A DNA stretch of 64,000 nt. Source: Adhaeribacter soli (GTDB lineage: Bacteria > Bacteroidota > Bacteroidia > Cytophagales > Hymenobacteraceae). The stretch spans positions 62,001-126,000 of the forward strand of contig NZ_VTWT01000013.1 of the NCBI RefSeq assembly GCF_008727925.1, in the 5' to 3' direction. The notes under the pieces were generated by a model. It worked only from the letters and a program-made list of their open reading frames with translations, was not told where the DNA came from and searched no databases. Made by a program: the position numbers and the translations under genes. The stretch's first letter is position 1. Each line of letters opens with the position of its first letter. Positions 44,252-52,244 of this stretch are shown one piece after another.

Positions 44252-45046
44252 CTACACCGCTACCGACGCTTTAATAGCCGGCCAGCTTTCGTAGTTCTCC
44301 AGTTTAAAGTCTTCGTATTTAAATCCGAAAATATCTTTTACCTCCGGGTTCAGTTTCATTTGCGGCAACGGCTTCGGCTCGCGGGTTAATTGTAACTGCG
44401 CCTGCTCGATATGATTGCTGTACAAATGGGTATCGCCGCCGGTCCAGATGAATTCACCCGGTTCGAGGTCGCATACCTGGGCCATCATTAAGGTTAATAA
44501 TGCATACGAAGCAATGTTGAACGGAACGCCCAGAAAAGTATCAGCGCTGCGCTGATAGAGCTGACAGGAAAGCTTACCGTCTGCAACGTAGAACTGGAAA
44601 AACGCATGGCAGGGCGGCAGTTTCATATTATTAATTTCCGCTACGTTCCAGGCGCTCACAATGATGCGGCGCGAATCCGGGTTCGTTTTCAGCTGATTCA
44701 CCACCTGCTGGATCTGGTCGATGTGGCCGCCATCCGGCGTTGGCCAGCTACGCCACTGCGAACCGTAAACCGGACCCAGTTCGCCATTTTCATCCGCCCA
44801 TTCATCCCAGATGCTTACGCCATTCTCCTTCAGGTATTTAATATTCGTTTCGCCTTTCAGAAACCAGAGCAGTTCATGGATAATGCTTTTCAAATGCACC
44901 TTCTTAGTAGTAACCAGCGGAAAACCTTCCTGAAGATTGAACCGCATCTGATACCCGAACACACTAATGGTGCCGGTGCCGGTACGATCCTCTTTCTTGG
45001 TTCCGTTATCCAGAATGTGCTGCATGAGATCCAGGTACTGCTTCAT
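44252..45046 (-). CDS. thyA: Thymidylate synthase
   Basis: 264 residues, identical in length to E. coli ThyA. It makes dTMP from dUMP using 5,10-methylenetetrahydrofolate in the cytoplasm. All hallmarks are visible: [25 protein letters not shown]-type loop, [32 protein letters not shown], the nucleophile region [12 protein letters not shown] (Cys at about residue 146) and [19 protein letters not shown]. No dihydrofolate reductase gene is adjacent. It is convergent with the aminotransferase gene. Confidence 0.98.
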   Translation of the reverse strand: MKQYLDLMQHILDNGTKKEDRTGTGTISVFGYQMRFNLQEGFPLVTTKKVHLKSIIHELLWFLKGETNIKYLKENGVSIWDEWADENGELGPVYGSQWRSWPTPDGGHIDQIQQVVNQLKTNPDSRRIIVSAWNVAEINNMKLPPCHAFFQFYVADGKLSCQLYQRSADTFLGVPFNIASYALLTLMMAQVCDLEPGEFIWTGGDTHLYSNHIEQAQLQLTREPKPLPQMKLNPEVKDIFGFKYEDFKLENYESWPAIKASVAV

Positions 45047-45164
45047 TTCTTTAATTTGAAAATTTGGAGATGTGAAAATTTGAAAATTATTCCGGAATTA
45101 CAACGTTGCTTTCCTGAAATTTTGGCTTATGCCATTCAAAAACGATAAGCAAAACCAAAAAAAA

Positions 45165-45192
45165 GTAGCGTAGGGTTTAAACCCTACGCTAC
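45165..45192. repeat. 28-bp perfect GTTTAAAC palindrome
   Basis: GTAGCGTAGGGTTT followed by its exact complement, no spacer. Core shared with the 62-bp palindrome at 4927-4988 and imperfect copies near 49025, 49216, 59586 and 59821. Confidence 0.85.
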
Positions 45193-45235
45193 AAAGAGCT
45201 GCTATTAACTTATTACCGTCTGGTTTAGCAGACGA

Positions 45236-45267
45236 AAAAAAAGCCCTCCCCTGTTTTTAGGGGAGGG
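45236..45267 (-). terminator. Rho-independent terminator of the small Lys-rich gene
   Basis: On the minus strand CCCTCCCCT pairs with AGGGGAGGG (plus-strand 45244-45252 and 45259-45267, 6-base loop) and is followed by a U run (plus-strand A run from 45236). It lies 14 bases past the stop codon at 45282. Confidence 0.85.
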
Positions 45268-45281
45268 TTGGGAGGGGTCAA

Positions 45282-45491
45282 CTATGACTTTGCTTCTTTT
45301 TTCTTGCAGCAGGCTTTAGTGCCTTCACCTTCGCCTGGGGTACAGGCTTTAGACTTTTTAGATTTCTTCGCTTTTTTATCGGCTTTCTCAGCTTTTTCCG
45401 TTTTCTCGCCTTCCGGCTTAATTACGGCTGCATTAACAGAAGCAGAACCAACAAAGGCAAAAAGGGCGATTGCAAGGGTTAATTTTTTCAT
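45282..45491 (-). CDS. Tiny secreted Lys-rich, Cys-tailed protein
   Basis: 69 residues from the ATG at 45491, which begins a signal peptide (MKKLTLAIALFAFVGSASVNA). The mature part of about 47 residues is dominated by Lys/Glu/Ala (EKTEKAEKADKKAKKSKKSK) and ends with a Cys-containing tail (ACTPGEGEGTKACCKKKEAKS). It has its own terminator at 45236-45267, so it is probably a real gene. The family is unknown to me. The three Cys could bind a metal or form disulfides; the basic body could bind a polyanion. Both are guesses. Confidence 0.7.
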   Translation of the reverse strand: MKKLTLAIALFAFVGSASVNAAVIKPEGEKTEKAEKADKKAKKSKKSKACTPGEGEGTKACCKKKEAKS

Positions 45492-45539
45492 GTGATGATG
45501 ATTATAAAAATGAAACAAATACTTTTTAGCTTGGGTTGT

Positions 45540-45547
45540 TAACTTTG
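45540..45547 (+). promoter_or_regulatory. -7 box (TAACTTTG) before the MMPL/RND gene
   Basis: Exact TAnnTTTG match; predicted start near 45554, 52 bases before the ATG at 45606. Confidence 0.45.
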
Positions 45548-45605
45548 TAAATATAACGAAAGTTTCCGGTTCCAAAGATAGTTTTTAACCGGTTTAGTAG
45601 CAAAA

Positions 45606-47909
45606 ATGCCTCATAAAAAAATCTGTTATCTGGTTATTGCGGTTATTCTGGCAATTACCGGAGTCAACGCCTACCACGCCTCCCAGCTGCAGTTCGATTA
45701 CGATTTCGACCATTTCTTTCCCCAAGGCGACGAAGACCTTGCTTATTACAACGAATACCGCGCCCTGTTCGGCAACGACAACGACTATATTCTGTTAGGA
45801 ATTGACGCGTCAAAAACCGTTTTCGAACCTGCTTTTTTAGCCAAAATAGATACCCTTTCCGGTTTCCTGAACAAACAGCGGCACATTGCGGAAGTGGTTT
45901 CGCCTACCACGCTTAAAAATCCAGTTATTGAGGACTTTGGTGTTTTTGAAGTGCCATACCTCCACCCCTACGAACCCGTACGGTTACCCGCCGATTCGGC
46001 CCTGATCTTCCAGACCCCGGGCCTGATAAACAGCTTTTTCTCGGAAGACAGCAAATCAATTTCCATTGCGCTGAAAACTTCGCCCAACTTACTTAAGTTG
46101 CCGGCCGACACGCTGATGCAAAACGTGAATGCCGAACTCGCCCGGCTTGGCTTAACCCAAACGCACGTAGCCGGAAAATCCGTAGCGGAATCTATTTTCG
46201 TGGACCGGATGCAAAGCGAACTAGCCGTGCTCATGTCGCTGGGAATTCTGCTACTCATTGTAGTGCTGTGGCTTACCTTCCGGACCTGGTGGGGCGTGGT
46301 GCTGCCGCTTACGGTGGTGCTTTTTGCCATCGTCTGGGGCCTGGCCATGATGCGGTATTTCGGCGCTTCCATCGACCTGATGACGGTGCTTTTGCCAACC
46401 ATGATGTTTGTAGTAGGCATGAGCGACGTGATGCACATTCTCACGCGGTACGTAACGGAAATTGACTTCGGCACGCCTAAAATGGAAGCGATAAAAATCA
46501 CCTTAAAAGAATCCGGGTTTGCTTCGTTACTTACTTCCATTACTACTTCCGTCGGTTTTTTCTCACTCGTAACTTCACCCATCGGGCCGATCAGCAATTT
46601 TGGTTTGTACACCGGCACTTCGGTTTTGCTTACGTTCGTACTGGCCTACACGCTGCTGCCAGCCATGATGATCCTGCTCGATAAACCCAAAATGCACCGA
46701 CCTTCCAAAGACGGCCGCAGCTGGTTCGATCTGCTCAGCAATTTGTTCCGGCGTGTAGTGAAACACCGTTTGGCGATCATGGGAATAAGCGCCGGATTCA
46801 TCATCATTTCCCTGGCCAGTATCACGAAGATCCAGATTAACTCCACCTTCCTGGAAGACCTTTCCGACGACGATCCGGTAAAGCAGGATTTCTTATATTT
46901 CGAAGAAAAATTTGCCGGCGTCCGACCGTTCGAAATGCACCTGAAAGCCGCGCCCGGCAAAACCATTTACGACCTGGAAACCTTGCGCGAAACCGAAGAA
47001 ATTGAAAACTACCTGAGCCAAACGTACGGCCTGAATTTTATGGCTTCGCCAGTTACGGTGGTAAAAGCCCTGAACCGAAGTTTTAACGTTGGCAGCAACG
47101 ATTTTTACAAACTTCCAGAAACCGAAAAAGAACTGAAGCGCCTTTCTGCCAAACTAAAACTTTTCGCCAAAAAGGACGATCTGAAACAACTCATTTCCGA
47201 AGACGGAAAAAACGGTAGACTGACCGGTAAAATGCCCGACGTTGGCAGCGCCAAAGCCAAAGTGATGAACACGGAATTAAATAACTTCATCACAAAAAAC
47301 ACCAACCCGAACGTGCTGCAAACCCGCCTGACCGGCACCTCCCTGTTAATGGATAAAAACGGCGAAGACCTGACCACGAACATGATGCTGGGCATGGGAA
47401 CCGATATTTTAATTGTGGTTTTGATTGCGCTGGGGTTATTCCGGAGTTTCCGGATGGCCCTGATTACCATTATACCTAACCTGGTGCCCATTCTCATGAT
47501 CGGAGCGGTAATGGGTATTTTCGGGGTGAACATGAAAGTTTCCACGTCCATCATTTTCACCATCGCCTTCGGCATAGCCATCGACGATACCATCCACTTT
47601 ATCAGCAAATTCAAGCTGGTTACTTTAAAAGAACCATCCCTTTTCAAAGCCATTCGCTATACCTTCAAGCACGCCGGTAAGGCCATCATTATCAACTCCA
47701 GCATTCTGGTTTGCGGCTTTTTCACCCTGCTTTTCTCCAGTTTCGACGGCACTTTCTATACCGGATTGCTTATTGGCTTAACCCTTATTTTCGGCATTGC
47801 CGCCGAAATTTTCCTTTTGCCGGTTTTGCTGCTGTATTTCTACAAACCGGCTGAATCAAAGAAAAAGGCTAAGATTTTAAAGGCGAAAACTACTGAGCTG
47901 GTGAGTTAG
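45606..47909 (+). CDS. MMPL/RND-superfamily transporter
   Basis: 767 residues with the RND duplication: one membrane segment at the N-terminus (ICYLVIAVILAITGVNAYHA), a periplasmic loop, five helices at about residues 200-370, one at about 385, a second loop, and a final five-helix set (about 600-755). The conserved Asp-bearing helices read VLLPTMMFVVGMSDVMHIL and FTIAFGIAIDDTIHFISKF, the GxxxD proton-relay motif of MMPL proteins. It probably moves a lipid, hopanoid or other hydrophobic substrate using the proton gradient; no partner lipoprotein or outer-membrane gene is adjacent. It is single and well conserved in form. Confidence 0.92.
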   Translation: MPHKKICYLVIAVILAITGVNAYHASQLQFDYDFDHFFPQGDEDLAYYNEYRALFGNDNDYILLGIDASKTVFEPAFLAKIDTLSGFLNKQRHIAEVVSPTTLKNPVIEDFGVFEVPYLHPYEPVRLPADSALIFQTPGLINSFFSEDSKSISIALKTSPNLLKLPADTLMQNVNAELARLGLTQTHVAGKSVAESIFVDRMQSELAVLMSLGILLLIVVLWLTFRTWWGVVLPLTVVLFAIVWGLAMMRYFGASIDLMTVLLPTMMFVVGMSDVMHILTRYVTEIDFGTPKMEAIKITLKESGFASLLTSITTSVGFFSLVTSPIGPISNFGLYTGTSVLLTFVLAYTLLPAMMILLDKPKMHRPSKDGRSWFDLLSNLFRRVVKHRLAIMGISAGFIIISLASITKIQINSTFLEDLSDDDPVKQDFLYFEEKFAGVRPFEMHLKAAPGKTIYDLETLRETEEIENYLSQTYGLNFMASPVTVVKALNRSFNVGSNDFYKLPETEKELKRLSAKLKLFAKKDDLKQLISEDGKNGRLTGKMPDVGSAKAKVMNTELNNFITKNTNPNVLQTRLTGTSLLMDKNGEDLTTNMMLGMGTDILIVVLIALGLFRSFRMALITIIPNLVPILMIGAVMGIFGVNMKVSTSIIFTIAFGIAIDDTIHFISKFKLVTLKEPSLFKAIRYTFKHAGKAIIINSSILVCGFFTLLFSSFDGTFYTGLLIGLTLIFGIAAEIFLLPVLLLYFYKPAESKKKAKILKAKTTELVS

Positions 47910-47918
47910 AGTATGGTA

Positions 47919-48090
47919 TCAGGTAGCAAGTATCAGGGAGCAGGTATCAGGTATCAGGTTTCAGAATTAGTATCTGGTATCTGGAATTTGTATTACCAGA
48001 AACATTTAGGGGAGTATTTACTAATTTGCGTTTTAATTCAGAGGATTTAATTCCCGCTACCTGATACTTGATACTTGATTCCTGATACAA
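47919..48090. repeat. GTATCAGG-type short repeats around the gap before the coiled-coil gene
   Basis: The left part has GGTATCAGGTAGCAAGTATC-like units and the right part their complement (CTGATACTTGATACTTGATT), so the gap is bounded by A/T-rich inverted near-tandem units. No gene is seen here. Confidence 0.6.
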
Positions 48091-48105
48091 ACTACCAATT
48101 ACCTC

Positions 48106-48648
48106 ATGAAGAAACTTCTCAGCCTTTGCTGCCTGCTTTTACTTTGCCTTCAACTTTCGGCGCAAGACGATGAATACCAGCGGCTGGTGCGCGAACGCCA
48201 GGAACTGATAAAAGAATACGAATTCCTGAACGCGCAGAACAGTAATTTCTGGGGCAAGAAATCGAAAAAGGACCTGATGAAGATCATCGATAACCTGAAG
48301 GCCATTATAAAGAAAGACACCGAAATTATTAACAGCGTGCAGGCCAGCTATGTAAAACGAAACGCCGACCTGACGGTAAAAACCGAAAAGCTGCAAACCG
48401 AACGCAAAGCTGACACCCGGATGATTTCAGAAAATATTTTTGAAATGAAGCGGCAAGTAGCCAACCTCGAAACCCGCGACAAGCAGCGCCTGCAGAGAAT
48501 AAAAGAGCTGGAAGACCGCCTACAGGAAACCAAAGCCGCCAAAACCGAGCACGACATGATCACGGTTTTTGCCACCCTTGTCGCCTTGTTCCTGCTGTTT
48601 TATGTGATCCGATTACGTACCAAGTTAGCCCAGAAACGTGGAAGGTAA
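48106..48648 (+). CDS. Coiled-coil protein with signal peptide and C-terminal membrane helix
   Basis: 180 residues. A signal peptide (MKKLLSLCCLLLLCLQLSAQ) is followed by a long charged coiled coil (about 20-150, LVRERQELIKEYEFLNAQN, LQTERKADTRMISENIFEMK, RLQRIKELEDRLQETKAAKT) and a C-terminal membrane segment (ITVFATLVALFLLFYVIRL). It should sit in the inner membrane with its coiled coil in the periplasm. The last 11 bases overlap the next gene, a zinc-ribbon protein, so the two are translationally coupled. I do not recognise a family. Confidence 0.85.
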   Translation: MKKLLSLCCLLLLCLQLSAQDDEYQRLVRERQELIKEYEFLNAQNSNFWGKKSKKDLMKIIDNLKAIIKKDTEIINSVQASYVKRNADLTVKTEKLQTERKADTRMISENIFEMKRQVANLETRDKQRLQRIKELEDRLQETKAAKTEHDMITVFATLVALFLLFYVIRLRTKLAQKRGR

Positions 48649-49000
48649 ACTGATAAGCGCGGCCAATTATTTAAGCTACGAAGAAGGCCTTTTACTCTAC
48701 AATGCCTTTCAGGACGCCGGCATTTCCGCAATCGTAAAGAACAGTGGTCCGCCGGCCATTCCTTTCGGCGAAGGCCAGTATTTTGAGTTGCTGGTTTCGG
48801 AAGAGGATTTTGCGGCCGCTGAACAAATAACCGCAAAATTCCAGGCCGATGTAGCCGCCGCCAAACAACATGTCCGGTGCCCCCGGTGCAAATCGGAAGC
48901 CGTTTTTAAGGCCGAAAAGCTACCGTTCTGGCAAAAACTCTATTATGCCGGCACCGAAGTTTACAAGTGTGAAAGTTGCGGCAATAAGTTTTCGAAGTAA
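48638..49000 (+). CDS. DUF2007-like zinc-ribbon protein
   Basis: 120 residues from a GTG. The first ~70 residues follow the DUF2007 'putative signal transducing protein' pattern (YEEGLLLYNAFQDAGISAIV, FELLVSEEDFAAAEQI). The C-terminus is a zinc ribbon: CPRC at about residue 83 and CESCG near 112. Such proteins are small cytoplasmic adaptors of uncertain role. Its 5' end overlaps the coiled-coil membrane protein gene by 11 bases, so the two probably act together; what they sense is unknown. Confidence 0.88.
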   Translation: MEGKLISAANYLSYEEGLLLYNAFQDAGISAIVKNSGPPAIPFGEGQYFELLVSEEDFAAAEQITAKFQADVAAAKQHVRCPRCKSEAVFKAEKLPFWQKLYYAGTEVYKCESCGNKFSK

Positions 49001-49077
49001 ATATGAAAGCCATGCAGTAGGGTAGGGTTTAAACCCAATTCTGTCAAATTAAGGATTGTGAATTAAGAATTACCGCT

Positions 49078-49192
49078 GTTTCAGACATCTGTGTCTGAAA
49101 CGTATGGTGGTGCGGACATCCATGTCCGCGTTTATGCATCCGGGGACAAAGATGTCCCCGGCAGGTTGCTTCCAGAAATAGATGTCTGGAAG
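49078..49192. repeat. Cluster of four hairpins with co-varying stems
   Basis: Hairpin 1 is GTTTCAGACA / TGTCTGAAAC (49078-49087, 49092-49101), hairpin 2 GCGGACAT / ATGTCCGC (49112-49119, 49122-49129), hairpin 3 CCGGGGACA / TGTCCCCGG (49140-49148, 49153-49161), hairpin 4 CTTCCAGA / TCTGGAAG (49169-49176, 49185-49192). The stem bases differ between hairpins but pairing is kept. A relative lies at 59661-59682. Confidence 0.8.
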
Positions 49193-49215
49193 AGTCCTTT
49201 TGTCTTAAGTTGAAG

Positions 49216-49237
49216 GCATAGAGTTTAAACCCTATGC
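49216..49237. repeat. Imperfect GTTTAAAC palindrome
   Basis: GCATAGAGTTT pairs with AAACCCTATGC with one mismatch. Same family as 45165-45192. Confidence 0.7.
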
Positions 49238-49391
49238 TACTGAATGGGAATTCCTTTCCATTTATCCTTACTTTTACTTCCCGAAACCGTATCATTTTCA
49301 AAGAAAAACCCGATCCGGTTTCTCAACCATATAAATTTTTAACAAAAAAAATCCTGATACTTGTGTCTTAATACTTGTGTCTGAAAATAAA

Positions 49392-51353
49392 ATGACTGTA
49401 AAAGAAGAACTCAGCCAGGTGCAAACGCTGCTCAAAATGGAGCAGGAAGAAGACCTGGAACAATATAAACTTAAAAGCGCCAAATCGCCGATTGCCGAAC
49501 GCAAGAAAAGCGGTTTGTGCTGGTACCCCATTGCCATAACGGCTACTGAAATTGGTTTCGGCGGCAAAGTAGTGGTTGAAATAGAACGGCAGGGCGGCCG
49601 CGACCAGCTGCACCTTTTCCAGACCGGCAAAGCCGCTTCCATTTTCACCAATTCGCATAACGACCAGGGCCACAACAGCAACCAGCTCAGCGGCGTGATC
49701 ATGACCCTGAAGCGCAATAAGCTGACTTTAGCCACGAACAAAGAAGACCTCCCCGACTGGATCGAAGCCGGAAAATTAGGCATCGACCTGACCTTCGACG
49801 AGATGAGTTACCGGGAAATGGAATATGCTCTGAAAAAGGTGATTGAAACCGAGGGCACCCGATTGGCCCAGTTGCGGGAAGTGCTTTACGGCGTGCAGCC
49901 GGCAGCTTTTAAGCCGAACATCCCTTTCCGGCCTGTTCCGCAATTAAATGATTCGCAAAACGAAGCGGTAAAAAATATTGAAGCCGCCAGAGATGTGGCC
50001 ATTATCCACGGTCCGCCGGGCACGGGCAAAACTACTACGCTGGTGCAGGCCGTTCTTAGAACCTTGGAATCAGAGAAGCGGCTTCTGGTATGCGCGCCCA
50101 GCAACACGGCCGTTGATTTGCTTACCGAAAAGATTGCCGAGCAGGGTGTGAACGTTATCCGAATCGGCCACCCCTCGCGGGTATCGGAAATGCTCCTGCA
50201 GCATACCCTGGATGCGCAGATCATGAACCACCGCGATTACAAAAACCTGAAACTGTTGCGCCGCAATGCCGAAGAATACAAGAGCATGGCCTTTCAGCAC
50301 AAGCGCAAATTTGGCTGGGAAGAACGCGAACAACGCCGCCTGCTGAAGGAAGAAAGCAAAATGATGCTGCAGGAAGCCGACGAAATTGAACGTTACATCA
50401 TCGACGATCTGCTGAGCCGCGTGCAGGTAATTACCTGTACGCTCGTAGGTTCAGCCAACCGCGTAATCCGCCACCTTACCTACGACACCGTTTTCATCGA
50501 CGAGGCCGCCCAGGCGCTGGAACCCGGCTGCTGGATCCCGATTACCCGTGCCAACCGCGTGGTACTGGCCGGCGACCATTTTCAGTTGCCGCCAACCGTA
50601 AAATCGGAAAAAGCAGACCGTTTAGGATTAAGCCGGACCTTGTTTGAAAAATGCATCGACCGTCAGCCAAACGTAGCCGTAATGCTGAAAACCCAGTACC
50701 GGATGCACCACCAGATCATGACCTTCTCCAACAAGCGTTTCTATGGCGGTGAACTGAAGGCCCACGAATCGGTTCATTTTTCGGACCTGCATCATTTCAA
50801 TCCGGCTTTTACCGAAGGTCTGGCGGTGGAATTTATCGATACGGCCGGCTGTGGGTACAACGAGCAATCTTTTTCGGAAACCAGCTCCGTTGCCAATCCC
50901 GAAGAAGCCGATCTGCTCATTAAACACCTGCAGCAATTGCTTCAGCAATTTCCGAAAACAGAAGATGAAAACGGCAGGGAAAACAAATTAAGAATAGGAG
51001 TTATTTCGCCTTACCGCGCCCAGATCAATTACCTGAAAGACCAGATCGAACAGATCCCGGAACTGCACGAGCTTACCTTAAAGAAGCTATTATCGGTAGG
51101 CACGGTAGACAGTTTTCAGGGGCAGGAACGCGACATCATCTACATCAGTATGGTGCGTAGCAACGACCGCGGAGAGATCGGTTTCCTGGCCGATATCCGC
51201 CGCATGAACGTAGGTATGACCCGCGCCAAAAAGAAACTGGTAATCGTCGGCGAAAGTGCCACGTTGACTTATGACCCATTCTACCAGGAATTCGTGCAAT
51301 ACACGGAGGATATAGGTGCTTACAGAAGTGCGTGGGAGCTTATTAATGATTAA
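49392..51353 (+). CDS. SF1 helicase, IGHMBP2/DNA2-like
   Basis: 653 residues from the ATG at 49392 (a GTG at 49377 would add five). The N-terminal ~180 residues form a beta-rich OB-like domain (WYPIAITATEIGFGGKVVVE). The helicase motifs follow in order: motif I HGPPGTGKTTTLVQ, Ia VCAPSNTAVDLL, II FIDEAAQALEP, III LAGDHFQLPPTVKS, IV LKTQYRMHHQIM, V VGTVDSFQGQERDIIYIS and VI NVGMTRAKKKLVIVG. It unwinds DNA or RNA with ATP, 5'-3' by family analogy (SF1B). The stop codon arises from a TTAATGATTAA tandem repeat. It is often annotated as an AAA-domain or IGHMBP2-family helicase. Confidence 0.94.
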   Translation: MTVKEELSQVQTLLKMEQEEDLEQYKLKSAKSPIAERKKSGLCWYPIAITATEIGFGGKVVVEIERQGGRDQLHLFQTGKAASIFTNSHNDQGHNSNQLSGVIMTLKRNKLTLATNKEDLPDWIEAGKLGIDLTFDEMSYREMEYALKKVIETEGTRLAQLREVLYGVQPAAFKPNIPFRPVPQLNDSQNEAVKNIEAARDVAIIHGPPGTGKTTTLVQAVLRTLESEKRLLVCAPSNTAVDLLTEKIAEQGVNVIRIGHPSRVSEMLLQHTLDAQIMNHRDYKNLKLLRRNAEEYKSMAFQHKRKFGWEEREQRRLLKEESKMMLQEADEIERYIIDDLLSRVQVITCTLVGSANRVIRHLTYDTVFIDEAAQALEPGCWIPITRANRVVLAGDHFQLPPTVKSEKADRLGLSRTLFEKCIDRQPNVAVMLKTQYRMHHQIMTFSNKRFYGGELKAHESVHFSDLHHFNPAFTEGLAVEFIDTAGCGYNEQSFSETSSVANPEEADLLIKHLQQLLQQFPKTEDENGRENKLRIGVISPYRAQINYLKDQIEQIPELHELTLKKLLSVGTVDSFQGQERDIIYISMVRSNDRGEIGFLADIRRMNVGMTRAKKKLVIVGESATLTYDPFYQEFVQYTEDIGAYRSAWELIND

Positions 51354-51545
51354 TGGTTAATGATTAATGATTAATGATTAATAGTTTTTGTAGTTCAGGT
51401 CAATACAGAAGAATAGCTTGAGTTTTTCAAAGGAAAGTTCATTACATAAAATTGTTTGAGACTTTTTGAAATCAAAACCTGCCAAATACCGTAACTATTT
51501 TTTTGCTATTATTAATCATTATTCATTAATCATTAATCATTATTT
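51343..51545. repeat. Paired TTAATGATTAA tandem runs
   Basis: GATTAATGATTAA units at 51343-51385 and their complement (ATTAATCATTAATC) at 51509-51545 form the borders of a 200-base gap between the helicase and FKBP genes. They are self-complementary in part. Confidence 0.6.
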
Positions 51546-51549
51546 CCCC

Positions 51550-51557
51550 TACCTTTG
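51550..51557 (+). promoter_or_regulatory. -7 box (TACCTTTG) before the FKBP gene
   Basis: Exact TAnnTTTG match, 17 bases before the ATG at 51575, giving a leader of about 11 bases. Confidence 0.5.
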
Positions 51558-51574
51558 AAAAAAACGCAATAATT

Positions 51575-52087
51575 ATGAAGATCAGCGAGAACAAAGTGGT
51601 TTCGCTCACCTACGAGCTTAAAGTGCAGGATGAAACCGGCGAACACGTATTAGTAGAAACCGCAGAAAAAGAGCACCCGATGGTGTTTTTGTTCGGCGCT
51701 GGGGGCTTACCCGATAAATTTGAAGAGTATTTAACCGGCAAGGAAGAAGGCGAATCCTTCAAGTTCAAGCTGGAAGCTGAAGAAGGTTACGGGCATCCGG
51801 ATGAGAACGCGATCGTGAATATTCCGAAGGCGGTATTTGAAGTTGACGGCAAAATCGACGACGAAATGCTGCAGGTAGGCAATTTCCTGCCGATGGCCGA
51901 TGCCGAAGGCAATCAGCTGCAGGGCAAAGTAGAAGCCATTACCGATACTGAAGTACGCATGAACTTCAACCACCCGCTGGCAGGCATGGCCATGTTCTTC
52001 GAAGGCAAAGTTGAGGAAGTACGCGACGCTACCGCCGAAGAAATTGCGCACGGCCACGTGCACGGACCAGGCGGACATCATCACTAG
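51575..52087 (+). CDS. SlyD-like FKBP-type peptidyl-prolyl isomerase
   Basis: 170 residues. The FKBP domain has the SlyD order: ISENKVVSLTYELKVQDETG at the start, an insert-in-flap region at about 75-125, and the second half (GKVEAITDTEVRMNFNHPLA, then GMAMFFEGKVEEVRDAT), where NHPLAG is diagnostic for SlyD. The C-terminus is His-rich (HGHVHGPGGHHH), a nickel/zinc-binding tail. It speeds proline isomerisation and may act as a metallochaperone in the cytoplasm. It stands alone with its own promoter and terminator. Confidence 0.96.
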   Translation: MKISENKVVSLTYELKVQDETGEHVLVETAEKEHPMVFLFGAGGLPDKFEEYLTGKEEGESFKFKLEAEEGYGHPDENAIVNIPKAVFEVDGKIDDEMLQVGNFLPMADAEGNQLQGKVEAITDTEVRMNFNHPLAGMAMFFEGKVEEVRDATAEEIAHGHVHGPGGHHH

Positions 52088-52174
52088 TCTTTAGACGCTG
52101 GATGTAAGACGTAAGACACAAGACTTTTTTAACTGAAAAGGATAATGTTTTAGCGCTAAAAAGTATTTATCAGG

Positions 52175-52204
52175 AACCGGAAGTTTGTAAAAGCTTCCGG
52201 TTTT
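52175..52204 (+). terminator. Rho-independent terminator after the FKBP gene
   Basis: AACCGGAAG (52175-52183) pairs with CTTCCGGTT (52194-52202), with extra T-A pairs inside the loop, followed by TT and a T-rich run. It lies 87 bases past the stop codon. Confidence 0.75.
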
Positions 52205-52244
52205 ATTTTGTTCCGGCCTATTGGAAATTTTGTTAATTTCGGGA

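Larger units (their letters stand above)
49001..49391. other. Intergenic hairpin-cluster region
   Basis: About 390 bases without a gene. From left to right: a GGGTTTAAACCC core (49025-49036), four hairpins with GACA...TGTC-type stems (49078-49192), and an imperfect GTTTAAAC palindrome (49216-49237). A/T-rich DNA leads to the helicase gene. Confidence 0.8.
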
